Below, piece after piece: positions 1-7,265 of a DNA stretch of 9,871 nucleotides. The notes beneath the pieces were generated by a model. The model made no database searches. It saw only the letters and a program-made list of their open reading frames with translations, and was not told the origin of the DNA. A program made the position numbers and the translations under genes. Source of the DNA: M55B129 sp964506505. Its GTDB lineage: Bacteria > Bacillota > Dethiobacteria > DTU022. The stretch lies in NCBI GenBank assembly GCA_964506505.1, contig CAZDKY010000059.1:1-9871 (forward strand), given 5' to 3'. Within the stretch, counting starts at the first letter, position 1. The number at the start of each line of letters is the position of its first letter.

Positions 1-3000
1 CCGGGTGATTAAGGTACATGACCAATTCTTCACGGGTGGGGATTCTCTTGATCTTCTCCTGCAGGGAAAGGGCTTCCTCTTTGATATCGATTTCTTTTAA
101 ACCGGAGAGAGGAGAATCTTCCGTCCGGTTCTGTAAAGCCTTTTTATAATCTTTGCCAAAGGCACTTTGATAAACCCAGTCCGGGGGGAACCCCAGGGGA
201 AAACGGCCGTATTTGCCCAGCAGCAGATCGCGGAAAGCATCATTGCTGTCACGGTATATTTTCAGGCGATCTTCTTTTACCTTTTCTGACTGCTTGCTGT
301 CGGGAAACGAAGCCGCCGCTTCAAGAACTTCCAGTAACCGGCGGACATAAGGCTCACCGCCGCGCTTGTACGCCCCGGTGACAGCAAGAAAAGCCGTATT
401 CCAGGTAATTTGAGAGCCTGGAGTGACATCGTGGTAGCGAATTATTTTGCGCGTGCCGGCCAGAAAACGCAGCATATGGGGCAGTAACTTGATATAGCCC
501 TGTTTCATGGCCCCTTCCTGCGAAGAAGATATTGCCCCACCGGGCATGCCATGTTCGACCACGTCATAATCGATGCCTTTAAAATAGGGCGAACAGTAGC
601 GATCAAAATAAGGCATGATCTGTTTCAGGACAAACCCGCATTCACGGATCGCTTCCCAGTCCAGGCGGTTGGACAAACCTTTTTCGCCCTTTAAAAATGC
701 GGCTGTGGACATTACTTCGCCCTGTCCGTACCAGCGGACCGCCGCCCCGATGGCTGTATCGACAATATGAGCACCGGCTTCTGCAGCTGCTCCCACAGAG
801 GGAACGAACAGCCCGTCAGTATAATGCCGGTGATAATGAACGACCATTTCCGGATATTTCTTCCGGATCGCTTTTACCAGCGGCCGGATAAACCAGGGTG
901 GGCAAACCCCGGCCATATCTTTTAAGCCCAGGATGATCATCCTCGAGGCCTTTTTAGCACTCACGCCGGCCGCCTTTCCACACATGGCCAGAATCTCTTC
1001 GGTAACCTGCAGGTAGTGCTCCACCGTAAATCCGGGGGCATAAGAAAGGGAAATGGCCGGTTCGAAGATGCGCTCGTTACCGGAAAGAACGATCTCAGCA
1101 AAGGGCAACATATTTTCAATATGGTTTAGGAAATCAAAACAGCGGATCACATCGTAATGTTCACAGATCATCTCGCCGGTCTGCTGCATCATGGAGCGAG
1201 GCTGGGGCCTGTAGCCCAGGACGTTGGTGGAACGGATCAGGATCTGTTTCATAGTCCCGGGCGCAAATTCATTCCACTCCGCTGCTTCGGTAAAGGGATA
1301 GGTCATATTCGCCAGCATGGCTACGTGGAAATGAGCCCCACCACCGTTTTCAAGGGAGAAAAAGCCGCACCGGTCAAGATAGGGACCGATAACTCGGTCC
1401 TCAGCCAGCCGGAAGCGGTTACCGCTGTTTGACTGGGTAATATCACGGGTCGTGGTATCGGAAAAATGGACAATGCCCTGCTGCCTGGTTTCACGGACCA
1501 TTTCCAGGACAGCCTGGCAGTCACCGCGCGGATATCGTAAAACCCGGGGATCCTGTTCGCCCATCTTCGGCTGGATCACTTCCAGTCGCCCCAGGCGCTT
1601 GTCGCCGCGGTTCCGGTACTCTTCCAGCTCAACAAAGGGGTTATAACCCCTGGCCGATATTTCCGCCACCAGCCTGGAGAGGCGCAGACTCTCCGGTTCC
1701 ATATCTGTATAAAACATCAGTTCCGGGTGGTTCTCAATAAACCTGGTGTCATAATCGCCACCCAGGAAATTGGAGTGTTTGATAATCTTTTTATGAAAGG
1801 GAATGGTAGTCTTGACCCCGCCGACCATGTATTCCCTGAGAGCCCGCTGCATGATCTTCACTGCCTTGAGCCATGAATTGCCATAAGTGATCAGGAGAGC
1901 GGCAGCAGAATCATACTGGGAAGGGAATTCGTATCCGTCTGTTACACATGAATCAAGCCGCACTCCCTGCCCTCCGGGAGATATATAGCGGGTAATACTC
2001 CCCGCATTGGGAGCAAAGCCGTTCTGCGGGTCCTCACAGTTAATCCGGCACTGCAGGGCGTGCAAATTGGGACAGGTATTCTCTTCAGAAAACCTGAGCT
2101 CCGCCCCAAAGGCCACGGCGATCTGCTCTTCCACCAGATCGATACCGTAGCGGCACTCGGTGATACCATGTTCCACCTGCAAGCGGGTATTCACTTCAAT
2201 CAGGTACGGATGACCATGTTCGTCAACAAGAAACTCCACCGTAGCCAGGGAATAATAATTCACCGCCCCGATCAATTTCCTGGCATAGTTTTTCAGTTGC
2301 TGCCGCAGTTCTTCGGTCATCAGGGGCCAGGGCGACGGTGTTATTTCAATGAGCTTCTGATGATTCCGCTGTACCGTGCAGTCGCGCTCGTCAAAAGCAA
2401 ATATATTCCCGTAATGATCGGCGATTACCTGGATCTCAATATGGCGGACCCGGGTCAAAAATTTCTCCACGAAAACACGGGGGTTGCCAAAGGAGGCTTC
2501 GGCCATTACCGAAGCTTTGTGGAAAGAAGATTCCAGCTGATCTTCAGAGTAGACCTCGTAGATTCCACGGCCCCCTCCTCCACCTTCCGCCTTGATCATG
2601 ATGGGGAAACCTATTTCGCCCGCTATCTTCCCTGCCTCGTCGACCGTTACCGCCCCTTCAGAGCCGGGCACGACCGGAATATCCTGTTCAATAGCCAGGC
2701 GGCGGACAGCCACCTTATTCCCTAAAATGTGCATCGCTTCAGCAGAAGGGCCGATGAAAATTATACCCGCCTGGCTGCATTTGGTGGGAAAAGAGTCATC
2801 TTCCGAACCGAAACCCCAGCCCGGATGAATCCCGATAGCTCCTCTTTCCTTTGCTTTACGGACAATCCTGTCCAGATCAAGGTAAGCCTGGGGATCGGCT
2901 CCGAGGAGCATCAGCTCCTGGGCTCCCAGGGTGGAAGGAGAAGTTTTATCCACGTCGGTTGCCGTGACAATGGCCACGGCATCAAGCTGCTCCCTGATAG

Positions 3001-3112
3001 AACGGCTGATCCGCCGGGCAGAAATACCCCGGTTGGCAATCAGGATGGGCTGGCCTTCCAGTTCCGCCCTGACCTGTTCAAAACTTTTTCTTTCCAGTTT
3101 GTCTGCAGCCAT
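1..3112 (-). CDS. Pyruvate carboxylase-like multidomain biotin-dependent carboxylase (3' end cut by window edge)
   Basis: The frame is open for 1037 codons from ATG 3112 and runs off the left edge. GAAGG lies 10 nt before the ATG. Residues 1-~460 are an ATP-grasp biotin carboxylase: ANRG at 26-29, HPGWGF at 96-101, the glycine-rich KAEGGGGGRG at 174-183, and the catalytic EVNTRLQVEH at 306-315. Residues ~545-900 are a carboxyltransferase TIM barrel. Its metal/substrate residues are R556-D557-x-x-Q560, R627, Y634, the lysine expected to be carboxylated (K731 in GLKDMAG), H759 and H761. Residues ~900-1037 resemble the PC allosteric/tetramerization region (GFPPDW, ELVMYLNHP). PC is usually about 1150 residues, so the missing ~110 should hold the biotin-carrier domain. 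The barrel is divergent: SDTTTRDITQS replaces TDTTFRDAHQS, HYHRHYTDG replaces HIHTHDTSG, and His596 stands where PC has Asp. Family membership is clear. Pyruvate as the substrate is not certain; another 2-oxoacid such as 2-oxoglutarate is possible. It is the last visible gene of the cluster, 102 bp after the biotin ligase. Confidence 0.9.
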   Translation of the reverse strand, partial: MAADKLERKSFEQVRAELEGQPILIANRGISARRISRSIREQLDAVAIVTATDVDKTSPSTLGAQELMLLGADPQAYLDLDRIVRKAKERGAIGIHPGWGFGSEDDSFPTKCSQAGIIFIGPSAEAMHILGNKVAVRRLAIEQDIPVVPGSEGAVTVDEAGKIAGEIGFPIMIKAEGGGGGRGIYEVYSEDQLESSFHKASVMAEASFGNPRVFVEKFLTRVRHIEIQVIADHYGNIFAFDERDCTVQRNHQKLIEITPSPWPLMTEELRQQLKNYARKLIGAVNYYSLATVEFLVDEHGHPYLIEVNTRLQVEHGITECRYGIDLVEEQIAVAFGAELRFSEENTCPNLHALQCRINCEDPQNGFAPNAGSITRYISPGGQGVRLDSCVTDGYEFPSQYDSAAALLITYGNSWLKAVKIMQRALREYMVGGVKTTIPFHKKIIKHSNFLGGDYDTRFIENHPELMFYTDMEPESLRLSRLVAEISARGYNPFVELEEYRNRGDKRLGRLEVIQPKMGEQDPRVLRYPRGDCQAVLEMVRETRQQGIVHFSDTTTRDITQSNSGNRFRLAEDRVIGPYLDRCGFFSLENGGGAHFHVAMLANMTYPFTEAAEWNEFAPGTMKQILIRSTNVLGYRPQPRSMMQQTGEMICEHYDVIRCFDFLNHIENMLPFAEIVLSGNERIFEPAISLSYAPGFTVEHYLQVTEEILAMCGKAAGVSAKKASRMIILGLKDMAGVCPPWFIRPLVKAIRKKYPEMVVHYHRHYTDGLFVPSVGAAAEAGAHIVDTAIGAAVRWYGQGEVMSTAAFLKGEKGLSNRLDWEAIRECGFVLKQIMPYFDRYCSPYFKGIDYDVVEHGMPGGAISSSQEGAMKQGYIKLLPHMLRFLAGTRKIIRYHDVTPGSQITWNTAFLAVTGAYKRGGEPYVRRLLEVLEAAASFPDSKQSEKVKEDRLKIYRDSNDAFRDLLLGKYGRFPLGFPPDWVYQSAFGKDYKKALQNRTEDSPLSGLKEIDIKEEALSLQEKIKRIPTREELVMYLNHP

Positions 3113-3214
3113 TTTGGCATTACCTTCTTTTCCCACATTTATTTGAAGCTGCCCTCAGCCGCACTTCCGGTTCCTCCGCGGCTTGTGGCTGTCTTTGTTT
3201 GTAAGGTCTTATCT

Positions 3215-4162
3215 TTAATCGACACTGCCGGCAGGGAGAATACTCCCCGTATAAACAGTTTCGAGCTTTCCCTCCCTGATTACCAGCAGGCCCCCATCCG
3301 GAGAAAGGCCGCTGATCTCCGCCATGTATGCCTCATCGTCGCTCTTCCTTATCAATACCGTTTTACCCTTCCAGGCCAGGCGGCGCTGGAGCAACATGAC
3401 AAAATCTTCGGGAGCCATGGATTCCACTATTTGCTCAAATCTGAGGCGTCCGGTCTCCGCAAAGCGGAGCCAGAATTGGAGGGGCGACACAGATTCTCCC
3501 ATCTCCTGCAGACTTACCGGTTCTGTCGCCGGCGGTTCTTTAAGTTTTCCCTGCTGGGGAGCATAAACAAGATTGAGGCCAACCCCCACAATGGTGCGCC
3601 CATCCCGTTTTTCAACCAGGATGCCGCAGATCTTTTTATCGTTAACCAGAATATCATTGGGCCACTTGACAAACGTTTCCACTCCGAAACTTTCCAGCAC
3701 TACCGCAGTCAGTTCCCCGGCCAGAAGAGAGGTTACCTTCCACCAGCGGTTAACAGCCTCCCGCTCCCTGCCCGGATCAGGCCAGGGCCAAGAAACATAA
3801 AGATTTCCGGGAGGAGAAACCCAGAAATGGCTTCTCCGGCCCCGCCCCTCTTTCTGCTCTACGGCCAGCAGGCCATCCCAGGGGGAAAGGCCAAAGACAT
3901 CGATCAGATAACGCAGCGCATCCATGGTGGAAGAGCAACTGCCACACACCAGGGAAGCAAAATTTGCAGATACGGAACCGGAGCGCCAGGCGGCCATCCC
4001 CCTGCCGTTGCCGCTTTTGTCCGGGATGACAGTTTTCACCCACGGCCCCAGGCGCCGGACATCTTCCGCCCATAAGGGATGCTTTTCGGCAAGACCCCGC
4101 GGATCCAGCGCGCTGAATAAGTTGTTTCTCTCTTCTGCAAGAAGATAAAGCCCGGGTTTCAT
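3215..4162 (-). CDS. birA: Biotin--[acetyl-CoA-carboxylase/carboxylase] ligase, without recognizable HTH
   Basis: This 315-residue protein activates biotin with ATP and transfers it to the carrier-domain lysine of biotin enzymes; the adjacent carboxylase is the obvious client. The catalytic domain covers about residues 70-260. CSSTMDAL (76-83) matches the family's DSTN-like entry motif. EGRGRR (105-110) followed by FWVSPPGNLYVS (113-124) is the adenylate loop. KWPNDIL (166-172), GILVE (180-184) and GVGLN (193-197) complete the signature. A C-terminal SH3-like domain (~262-310) follows. The first ~70 residues do not look like the winged helix of regulatory BirA proteins, so a repressor role is unlikely. 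A TTG at 4165 precedes the ATG at 4162; I prefer the ATG, although no good Shine-Dalgarno sequence is visible. It starts 38 bp after the isocitrate dehydrogenase stop, so the two are probably cotranscribed. Confidence 0.9.
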   Translation of the reverse strand: MKPGLYLLAEERNNLFSALDPRGLAEKHPLWAEDVRRLGPWVKTVIPDKSGNGRGMAAWRSGSVSANFASLVCGSCSSTMDALRYLIDVFGLSPWDGLLAVEQKEGRGRRSHFWVSPPGNLYVSWPWPDPGREREAVNRWWKVTSLLAGELTAVVLESFGVETFVKWPNDILVNDKKICGILVEKRDGRTIVGVGLNLVYAPQQGKLKEPPATEPVSLQEMGESVSPLQFWLRFAETGRLRFEQIVESMAPEDFVMLLQRRLAWKGKTVLIRKSDDEAYMAEISGLSPDGGLLVIREGKLETVYTGSILPAGSVD

Positions 4163-4200
4163 CAAGTCAGCTTGCTTTCTATAAATTATTCAGTAAGAAA

Positions 4201-5202
4201 CTATTCCATCGCCGCAATGATAGCCTCGGCAAACTCCGAGGTTTTGGCCGTTCCACCCAGGTCCCGGGTGACGGTTTTCCCTTCGCCAATAACTTTTTCC
4301 AATGCTTTGTCCACCCTCACCGCCGCTTCCTCTTCATCCAGGTGTCTCAGCATCATCACGCCGGAAAGGATCATCGCCGTCGGGTTGGCTACGTTCAGAT
4401 CTGCATATTTCGGGGCACTGCCGTGAACCGGTTCAAAAGTAGCTATATCCTTACCTATATTGGCTCCCGGGGCTATGCCCAGCCCCCCGATTAAACCGGC
4501 ACATAAATCGGAGAGAATATCGCCGTAGAGGTTGGGAGCAACGACAACATCATACAGATCCGGTTTCTGCACCAGCTGCATGGCCATGTTGTCAACGATG
4601 CGGTCCTCGAATTCCATCTGGGGGTACTCTTCGGCCACTTCTCGCGCCACTTTCAGGAAAAGTCCGTCGCTGCACTTGATAATATTAGCCTTATGAACGG
4701 CTGTTACTTTACGCCTTTTATTTTGAATGGCATATTCCAGGGCGTACCTAACTATACGCTCGCTGGCCGGACGGGTAATAATTTTGATGCTTTCCCCGGC
4801 ATAATCACCGATCATATGTTCAATCCCGGAATAAAGATCTTCAGTGTTTTCCCTGACGATCACCAGATCAATATTGTCAAAAAAGGTGTTCGGTATACCC
4901 TTGATCGTTTTAAAAGGCCTTAAATTGACATATAAATTTAAAATTTGCCTTAAGGCCACGTTCACACTGCGAAAACCTTCGCCTACCGGTGTAGTCATGG
5001 GACCTTTCAGGGCAATTTTATTTCTCTTGATCGATTCGAGAGTCTCTTCCGGGAGAACGTCGCCGGTTTTTTGCAGGGCAATCTCGCCCCCGATGACTTC
5101 TTCCCAGTCAAACTCCACTCCCGATGCTTCCAGAACTCTTACCGTCGCCCTGGTCAGGTCAGGACCGATACCGTCTCCCGGGATTAATGTGATCTTGTAC
5201 AT
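4201..5202 (-). CDS. icd: Isocitrate dehydrogenase, isocitrate/isopropylmalate dehydrogenase family
   Basis: The 333-residue product should catalyse oxidative decarboxylation of isocitrate to 2-oxoglutarate, or the reverse. The N-terminus is LIPGDGIGP (6-14). S79, N81, R85, R95 and R117 form the substrate pocket; the SxNxxxR pattern favours isocitrate over isopropylmalate. Y124 and K171 are the catalytic pair, and D204, D228 and D232 the metal aspartates. The cofactor motif is HGSAPKY (260-266). Lys and Tyr there match NADP-type enzymes, yet the C-terminal Tyr and Arg that also contact the 2'-phosphate in E. coli Icd appear to be replaced (TVTRDLGG, 310-317). NAD or NADP preference is therefore open. 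The length fits the short bacterial/archaeal NAD-IDH group. AGGAG lies 11 nt before ATG 5202; in-frame GTGs at 5214 and 5211 sit almost on top of it and are less likely. It is the first gene of the dehydrogenase-ligase-carboxylase cluster. Confidence 0.92.
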   Translation of the reverse strand: MYKITLIPGDGIGPDLTRATVRVLEASGVEFDWEEVIGGEIALQKTGDVLPEETLESIKRNKIALKGPMTTPVGEGFRSVNVALRQILNLYVNLRPFKTIKGIPNTFFDNIDLVIVRENTEDLYSGIEHMIGDYAGESIKIITRPASERIVRYALEYAIQNKRRKVTAVHKANIIKCSDGLFLKVAREVAEEYPQMEFEDRIVDNMAMQLVQKPDLYDVVVAPNLYGDILSDLCAGLIGGLGIAPGANIGKDIATFEPVHGSAPKYADLNVANPTAMILSGVMMLRHLDEEEAAVRVDKALEKVIGEGKTVTRDLGGTAKTSEFAEAIIAAME

Positions 5203-5313
5203 CTTCCGCACCACTCCTGAATGTAAATTTTCTGCTGTTGCCAGTTAAACGATTAAATTTAAAAATACTTTTCTGGGATGTTAAAGAACAGTATTGTTTT
5301 TCATTGTATCATA

Positions 5314-5335
5314 TTTGCCTGGCCTTATGGGCAAA
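5314..5335. promoter_or_regulatory. Imperfect palindrome beside a possible icd promoter
   Basis: TTTGCC and GGCAAA form 6-bp inverted arms around a 10-bp centre. On the minus strand a -10-like TATGAT begins at the edge of the palindrome and TACAAT lies a few bases further on. The palindrome would cover the matching -35 area, as an operator might. The -35 match itself is poor and no regulator gene adjoins, so this is tentative. Confidence 0.25.
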
Positions 5336-5497
5336 TCCGAGCCTTCATGAGCCAGATTTTCCTTATAAACAGAGAGGTCAACCCACTATACCCCAGTAAG
5401 AGCACTCATTTGTCGTTCAGTCTCATTCTGCATGATGTCAGCTATAGCTACATGAAAAAAATATTCACCCGGGGCAATTACCAGTGCGAACAGTGAC

Positions 5498-5526
5498 TTG
5501 ATTCCCGTCCTTAAATAGCTGATAAT
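5498..5526 (+). promoter_or_regulatory. Putative sigma-70/A promoter of the AbrB-family gene
   Basis: TTGATT (5498-5503), a 17-bp spacer, then GATAAT (5521-5526) resemble a housekeeping promoter. The start point would fall around 5532-5535, essentially at the ATG at 5535. No Shine-Dalgarno sequence precedes that ATG, so the transcript may be leaderless or nearly so. Confidence 0.45.
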
Positions 5527-5534
5527 ATAAAGTT

Positions 5535-6752
5535 ATGGCCTTGAAAATTGTTTGGGAAACCATCTTATTATTTCTAGTGGGTTCAGCCGGCTGGGCCCTG
5601 TTCTCGAAATTGCGAATACCGGTAGCTCCTTTTCTCGGTTCTCTTTCTGCAATAACAATTCTGCGGGCCCTGGGTATGGATATTCCTCTTAGCCCCGCCT
5701 GGTTGTTCCCTTCCCTGCAGATTCTAATCGGCATCCGGATCGGTTCGATGGTTAACCGGAAAAACATCCAGGGTCTGCGATTGATGTTCGTTCCCGCTAT
5801 TCTTGTTGTCCTCTGGGCTCAGTCTGTAATATTTATCATGGGACCGGTTATGGCCAGACTGACCAGCCTTGATCTCCATACCGCCCTGCTCTCCTTCAGC
5901 ATGGCCGGGGTGGTGGAAATGACCATCATCGCCATGGATGTTAATGCAGACCTGGGCTTCATTATTATAATGCAGATGACCCGCCTGCTGCTCACCTTTA
6001 TCCTGTTCCCCATTATTGTTAGAAAACTGGTAAGCATACAGAATAGCGAATCAGACAGGACCGGAAAGATAACAAACTACAGTTCACCTGCCAATAGTAA
6101 TGAAAATGCCCCCGCAAGAAAAAACCCAGCTGCTGATTTAAAACATAGGGTAAGGGCATCTTTCGCATCCTTCTGGCAGTTCTTTCCCCCGGGGGTAAAG
6201 CGGCAGTCCGATATTTCAACAGAAAAACCGGAACGCTGGATCGGAAAAAACTACAGGCCCGCAGGCAGGATAATGCTGATCTTTGCCGTCGCCATTGGAG
6301 GGGGGACCATTTTTTACTATCTGGGAGTGCCGGCGGGTATTATGGTAGGCTCAATGTTCGCTATAGCCCTGATTACCCTGATAGGAGCGGAACCCCTGTC
6401 TATTCCGCCCCGCCTTTTTAACCTGATGCTGGTAGGGATGGGCATAGTCGTGGCAGACAACTTGCTGCCGGAGACGCTGACCGGGCTTTCCGATTTGCGC
6501 ATGGTGATGCTCGTAGCAATCGCCATTACGATCATTTTTGCCAGTTCTTTTTTGGTCGCCCTGCTGATCCGCCGGGTTTCCGGCCGTGACTTTCCGACCT
6601 GCTTCTTAGCCTCTTCCCCGGCAGGCCTCTTCGTGATGACCATCCTGGCCATCAAGTACGATAAAGATCCCTTTTTCGTTTCCATCCTCCTGCTGTGTAA
6701 GGTACTCTCTCTTCAGATAATCGTGCCTTTCGTATTCATGTATTTTGTATAA
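5535..6752 (+). CDS. AbrB-family integral membrane protein (putative transporter or regulator)
   Basis: This 405-residue, strongly hydrophobic protein belongs to the membrane AbrB family, often mislabelled ammonia monooxygenase and unrelated to the AbrB DNA-binding regulator. Two homologous halves are visible. The first (about 5-165) carries ILIGIRIGSM (63-72) and AGVVEMTIIA (124-133). The second (about 245-405) carries LVGMGIVVADN (299-309) and AGLFVMTILA (363-372). A hydrophilic linker of ~80 residues (166-243), rich in Ser, Asn, Lys and Arg, separates them and is long for a simple loop. Several transmembrane helices per half place it in the cytoplasmic membrane. Substrate and role are not established for the family. 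An in-frame stop at 5523-5525 makes ATG 5535 the earliest possible start, and there is no Shine-Dalgarno sequence. It ends 19 bp before the convergent DGC-type gene with no terminator hairpin between them. Confidence 0.82.
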   Translation: MALKIVWETILLFLVGSAGWALFSKLRIPVAPFLGSLSAITILRALGMDIPLSPAWLFPSLQILIGIRIGSMVNRKNIQGLRLMFVPAILVVLWAQSVIFIMGPVMARLTSLDLHTALLSFSMAGVVEMTIIAMDVNADLGFIIIMQMTRLLLTFILFPIIVRKLVSIQNSESDRTGKITNYSSPANSNENAPARKNPAADLKHRVRASFASFWQFFPPGVKRQSDISTEKPERWIGKNYRPAGRIMLIFAVAIGGGTIFYYLGVPAGIMVGSMFAIALITLIGAEPLSIPPRLFNLMLVGMGIVVADNLLPETLTGLSDLRMVMLVAIAITIIFASSFLVALLIRRVSGRDFPTCFLASSPAGLFVMTILAIKYDKDPFFVSILLLCKVLSLQIIVPFVFMYFV

Positions 6753-6771
6753 GGCCCCGGCATCTCAATTC

Positions 6772-7185
6772 TTAGTTCGCAAAAAGCGCTTCTATTTCGC
6801 TCTTGATCAATTGATAAACTTCATCTTCCAGTTCCCTGGAAGGAATTTTTTTTATTTTTTTCATACCCATCGTTGAGGTCAACTCGATATACCGGTTTAC
6901 TGTCAACCCTTCTTTCTCAGCCAGTTTGAACCCGCACCTGATAGCACATGCATCAATTAGAATGCGCTTCTCAGAATTCCGGATGATTTCCTTCAGCTTC
7001 CAGGGAACGATAACAGCAGGCAGGCAACCAATTTTAATATCATCCGGGTTTTCCTCCCACAACCTGATACAGGCCTTGGAAGCAGCAACCCCCAGGGCAC
7101 AACCACCGTAGCAGGTAAACATGAGCAGCTTGTAAGGTTTGACTTCAGCACTCTTTGAGTTTTGTTCATTGTGATACATTTCCAT
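6772..7185 (-). CDS. DGC-domain putative zinc-binding protein
   Basis: This is a small cysteine-rich protein of 137 residues. The core runs from about 19 to 100: CYGGC (25-29), C39, GCLPA (53-57) and DACAIRCG (78-85). These match the DGC family of putative zinc-binding proteins, whose name motif Asp-Gly-Cys appears here as Asp-Ala-Cys. C25, C29, C54, C80 and C84 are the likely metal or redox ligands; C39 may add to them. The function of the family is unknown. The 18 N-terminal residues are polar and may be disordered. AAAGGA lies 12 nt before ATG 7185, and a second ATG two codons in (7179) is an alternative. A promoter candidate lies just upstream, so it may be transcribed separately from the flavodoxin gene 80 bp away. 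Confidence 0.8.
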   Translation of the reverse strand: MEMYHNEQNSKSAEVKPYKLLMFTCYGGCALGVAASKACIRLWEENPDDIKIGCLPAVIVPWKLKEIIRNSEKRILIDACAIRCGFKLAEKEGLTVNRYIELTSTMGMKKIKKIPSRELEDEVYQLIKSEIEALFAN

Positions 7186-7217
7186 TTTTTATCAAGATCC
7201 TTTCAAAATATCTGGTT

Positions 7218-7248
7218 ATTATAACTGCAGATTTTTAAAACCGGCCAA
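7218..7248 (-). promoter_or_regulatory. Putative promoter of the DGC-domain gene
   Basis: Read on the minus strand, TTGGCC (7248-7243), a 19-bp spacer and a perfect TATAAT (7223-7218) precede the gene. The predicted leader is about 25 nt and includes the AAAGGA at 7203-7198. The spacer is longer than ideal. Confidence 0.4.
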
Positions 7249-7265
7249 GCAACTACCAGGCATGA

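Larger units (their letters stand above)
5203..5534. other. Divergent intergenic region between icd and the AbrB-family gene
   Basis: About 330 bp separate the two divergent genes. I find no convincing gene: the plus-strand frame at 5278-5496 has no Shine-Dalgarno sequence and no family resemblance. The region should hold promoters for both sides. Candidates are listed separately at 5314-5335 and 5498-5526. I see no riboswitch-like fold or terminator. Confidence 0.6.

Noticed and set aside
3157..3183. 6-bp stem (AGCCGC/GCGGCT) between birA and the carboxylase gene
   Set aside because: Short stem with a 15-nt loop and no T-run; not convincing as a terminator or attenuator.
2060..4075. Long plus-strand open frames (2060-2725 and 2729-4075)
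   Set aside because: They lie opposite the carboxylase and biotin ligase, whose motifs are unmistakable on the minus strand. Their own translations resemble no family and have low-quality composition.
5278..5496. 72-codon plus-strand frame in the icd/AbrB intergenic region
   Set aside because: No Shine-Dalgarno sequence, no family resemblance, and it covers the likely promoter region.
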